A program made the position numbers and the translations under genes. A stretch of DNA of 8,184 bases from an uncultured Clostridium sp. (GTDB taxonomy: Bacteria; Bacillota; Clostridia; Lachnospirales; Lachnospiraceae). Where the stretch lies: assembly GCA_900540335.1 (NCBI GenBank), contig UQFC01000112.1, positions 1 through 8,184 on the forward strand, written 5' to 3'. Positions 5,936 through 8,184 of the stretch are shown here, one piece after another. How positions within the stretch are numbered: the stretch's first letter is position 1; every line of letters starts with the position of its first letter. Under the pieces are notes generated by a model. The model searched no databases, was not told the origin of the DNA, and saw only the letters and a program-made list of their open reading frames with translations.

Positions 5936-7711
5936 ATGAAAACTTCAGAATTGATGAAGCGATTCGTTCCCTACTATGGAAAGTATTGGAGAATTATGGT
6001 TTTTGACCTGTTCTGCGCGTCGCTGACAACGATCTGCGAGCTGGTTCTGCCTATGATTCTCCGATTTATTACCAATGAGGGAATGCGGGATCTTGCTTCC
6101 ATTACATCAGGCATGATTATCAGAATTGCCCTGGTTTATTTTGGTCTGCGGATCATTGACGGTATGGCGGCTTTTTACATGGCTTATACGGGACATGTCA
6201 TGGGTGCCAGAATTGAGACAGATATGCGTCAGGATGCATTTGAGCATCTGCAGAAGCTGTCAGACAGTTATTTTAATAATACGAAGGTGGGGCAGATTAT
6301 GGCCCGGATCACCAGTGATCTGTTTGATGTCACGGAATTTGCCCATCATTGTCCTGAGGAATTTTTTATCGCAGGAATCAAGACGATTGTGGCCTTTGCT
6401 GTGCTGGCAGGGATCAATCTGCCTCTGACCGTGATTATTTTTGCATTTATTCCGGTTATGGCAGTATCCTGCACCTATTTTAATCTGAAGGTGCGGGCTG
6501 CTTTTAAGCGCCAGAGATATCAGATTGGTGAGCTGAATGCAAAAATTGAGGATAATCTTCTGGGAAACCGAGTTGTCCGTGCTTTTGCAAACCAGGATAT
6601 CGAAATTGAAAAATTCCGGGAGGACAACCAGGCCTTCCTGGATATTAAGAGAGAAACCTACAAATATATGGCTGCGTTCCAGAATACTGTCCGTATGTTT
6701 GACGGACTGATGTACACGGTGGTGATCCTTGCCGGAGGTATTTTTATGGTAAAGGGCCTGATCAGCCCCGGTGATCTGGTAGCCTACACCATGTATGTGA
6801 CAACTCTGCTTGCCACTATCCGCAGAATCATTGAGTTTGCAGAGCAGTTCCAGCGGGGTATGACGGGAATTGAGCGTTTTGTGGAAATTATGGATTCTAC
6901 GGTGGAGATCCTGGATGAACCGGGAGCAAAGCCTATGGAGCAGGTCAAGGGAGGAATCCGGTTCGATCATGTAAGCTTCGAGTATCCGGATGACCACAAT
7001 CCTGTTCTGGATGACATTAGTCTGGATATCCGGCCGGGAGAGAAGATTGCTCTGGTTGGTCCTTCCGGCGGGGGAAAGACAACCCTGTGCAATCTGATCC
7101 CCAGATTTTATGATACAACGCGGGGAACAATCCAGATTGACGGACGGGATCTGAGAGGAATTACTCTGCAGAGTCTCCGCTCCGGAATCGGAATTGTGCA
7201 GCAGGATGTGTATCTGTTCTCAGGTACCGTTTATGACAATATTGCCTATGGAAAGCCGGAGGCAACCAGGGAAGAAGTGATCGAAGCTGCCAGGATGGCC
7301 GGTGCTCATGAATTTATCTCTGAGCTGAAGGACGGCTATGACACCTATGTAGGCGAACGGGGAGTGAAGCTGTCTGGAGGACAGAAGCAGCGTATCAGTA
7401 TTGCAAGAGTATTTCTGAAGAATCCGCCGATTCTGATTCTGGATGAGGCAACTTCGGCTCTGGATAATGAAAGCGAGCACCTGGTAAATCAGTCTCTGGA
7501 GCGCCTGGCGCAGGGAAGAACGACAGTAACCATTGCCCACCGTCTGACTACGATTCAGAATGCAGACAGGATTCTGGTGCTGTCTGATGGCAAAATTATG
7601 GAAGAAGGAAGCCATGAAGAGCTTCTGGAAAAACAGGGAATGTATTATCAATTATATATGTCAGTGCAGGACAAGCCCCAGGAGGACCTGCCGGAAGGAG
7701 AAATGAAATGA
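5936..7711 (+). CDS. ABC exporter half-transporter (membrane domain fused to ATPase)
   Basis: A 591-residue inner-membrane exporter of the MsbA/ABCB type, predicted to pump a hydrophobic substrate (lipid, drug or peptide) outward using ATP. Residues 1-310 hold six membrane segments, near 19-42, 58-82, 143-162, 164-184, 255-273 and 278-298. The ATPase domain has all its motifs: Walker A GPSGGGKTT (375-383), Q-loop VQQD (421-424), signature LSGGQ (479-483), Walker B ILILDEAT with catalytic E504, D-loop SALD (507-510) and H-loop H535. Y350 is placed as the A-loop aromatic. Both catalytic sites of a dimer would therefore be active. No second half-transporter is adjacent, so a homodimer is likely. 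The start is set by AGAGGA (5923-5928), 7 bases before the ATG. The stop codon overlaps the start of the DegV-family gene. The substrate cannot be read from sequence; the partner gene hints at lipid. Confidence 0.95.
   Translation: MKTSELMKRFVPYYGKYWRIMVFDLFCASLTTICELVLPMILRFITNEGMRDLASITSGMIIRIALVYFGLRIIDGMAAFYMAYTGHVMGARIETDMRQDAFEHLQKLSDSYFNNTKVGQIMARITSDLFDVTEFAHHCPEEFFIAGIKTIVAFAVLAGINLPLTVIIFAFIPVMAVSCTYFNLKVRAAFKRQRYQIGELNAKIEDNLLGNRVVRAFANQDIEIEKFREDNQAFLDIKRETYKYMAAFQNTVRMFDGLMYTVVILAGGIFMVKGLISPGDLVAYTMYVTTLLATIRRIIEFAEQFQRGMTGIERFVEIMDSTVEILDEPGAKPMEQVKGGIRFDHVSFEYPDDHNPVLDDISLDIRPGEKIALVGPSGGGKTTLCNLIPRFYDTTRGTIQIDGRDLRGITLQSLRSGIGIVQQDVYLFSGTVYDNIAYGKPEATREEVIEAARMAGAHEFISELKDGYDTYVGERGVKLSGGQKQRISIARVFLKNPPILILDEATSALDNESEHLVNQSLERLAQGRTTVTIAHRLTTIQNADRILVLSDGKIMEEGSHEELLEKQGMYYQLYMSVQDKPQEDLPEGEMK
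7693..7711 (+). promoter_or_regulatory. Internal ribosome binding site and ATGA stop-start overlap
   Basis: GGAAGGAG (7693-7700) lies inside the last codons of the exporter, 7 bases before the ATG at 7708. That ATG shares bases with the exporter's TGA (7709-7711). This is a standard arrangement for coupled translation of the two proteins. Confidence 0.8.
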
Positions 7712-8184
7712 AGGTTGCAGTTGTAACGGACAGTAACAGCGGAATTACACAGTCTAAAGCAAAAGAACTTGGTATTTCCGTGATTCCCATGCCGTTTATG
7801 ATCAATGAGGAGACGTTTGAGGAGGATATCAACCTGACTCAGGAGCAGTTTTATGAGAAGCTGGTGGAGGGAGCAGAGATCTCTACCTCTCAGCCGTCTC
7901 CGGAGACAGTCATGAATCTTTGGAGCGAGCTTTTGAAGACTTATGATGAGATTGTTCATATTCCCATGTCAAGCGCTTTGTCCAGTTCCTGCCAGACTGC
8001 CATGATGCTTGCAGAGGATTTTGACGGGCGTGTCTTTGTGGTGGATAACCAGAGAATTTCCGTTACTCAGTATCAGTCTGCTCTGGATGCCATGGAGCTG
8101 GCCCGGGTCGGGCTGAGCGGAGCCCAGATCAAGGAGATTCTGGAGAGAGAGGCCCGGGAATCCAGCATTTACATTATGGTGGAT
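7708..8184 (+). CDS. DegV/FakB-family fatty-acid-binding protein, N-terminal part (cut by window end)
   Basis: The first 159 residues of a protein whose family is usually about 280-290 residues; the frame runs open off the window. Characteristic DegV motifs appear in order: VVTDSNSGI near the N-terminus (5-13), the STSQPSP segment (59-65) and SSALSSSCQ (88-96). In the family these Thr/Ser motifs help hold the fatty-acid carboxylate. The third motif has Ser where many relatives have the Gly of LSGT, a mild variation. Known: FakB proteins of this family present fatty acids to the kinase FakA for phosphorylation and entry into phospholipid synthesis. No fakA is visible here. The 4-base overlap with the exporter implies co-expression. 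The start is firm because the ATG has a strong ribosome binding site and the first residues are the conserved first beta strand. Confidence 0.92.
   Translation, partial: MKVAVVTDSNSGITQSKAKELGISVIPMPFMINEETFEEDINLTQEQFYEKLVEGAEISTSQPSPETVMNLWSELLKTYDEIVHIPMSSALSSSCQTAMMLAEDFDGRVFVVDNQRISVTQYQSALDAMELARVGLSGAQIKEILEREARESSIYIMVD

Noticed and set aside
5817..5939. A possible 40-codon gene with GGAG 6 bases upstream, ending ATGA over the exporter start
   Set aside because: It runs through the best promoter candidate for the exporter, and its product shows no recognisable feature. The overlap can arise by chance from the purine-rich ribosome binding region. Conservation in relatives would be needed to revive it.
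6260..6997. A 245-codon minus-strand open frame inside the ABC exporter
   Set aside because: The exporter reading is certain from its complete motif set. The antisense frame has no motif and no ribosome binding support.

Overview
The window looks like chromosomal DNA of a Gram-positive anaerobe of the class Clostridia, most likely a Lachnospiraceae-type gut bacterium. This is inferred from moderate GC, strong AGGAGG-type ribosome binding sites in front of every gene, sigma-A style promoters, and the gene families present. No plasmid, phage, insertion sequence, CRISPR array, tRNA or rRNA is visible.

Layout: (1) 83-2863 (+) encodes a 926-residue translational GTPase of the EF-G / Tet(M) ribosomal-protection superfamily. 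Its C-terminus carries a complete NYN/PIN nuclease domain like Bacillus subtilis YacP (Rae1). (2) 2864-3315 holds no confident gene. It contains overlapping hairpins, a coding-like remnant without a good start, an intrinsic terminator, a clear promoter (TTGCAA-17-TACAAT) and a folded leader. (3) 3316-4857 (+) is gpmI, cofactor-independent phosphoglycerate mutase. (4) 4908-4952 is a 17-bp perfect hairpin that serves as a shared terminator between convergent genes. (5) 5002-5724 (-) encodes a small membrane protein with an N-terminal zinc ribbon, a charged helical stretch and two membrane segments. (6) 5725-5935 is a divergent promoter region with short direct repeats. (7) 5936-7711 (+) is a complete half-size ABC exporter. 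It overlaps by 4 bases (ATGA) a DegV/FakB-family fatty-acid-binding protein gene (7708 to the window edge), so these two are probably one operon with coupled translation.

How the genes fit together: gpmI is central glycolysis on its own transcript. The ABC exporter and DegV protein may share a lipid theme (inference). The GTPase-nuclease fusion is the most interesting item. It joins a factor type that enters the ribosomal A site with a nuclease family known to cut mRNA in the A site, which suggests a one-protein system for clearing or cleaving mRNA on stalled ribosomes. The loop that Tet(M) uses to displace tetracycline is replaced by a different sequence, so ordinary tetracycline resistance is doubtful.
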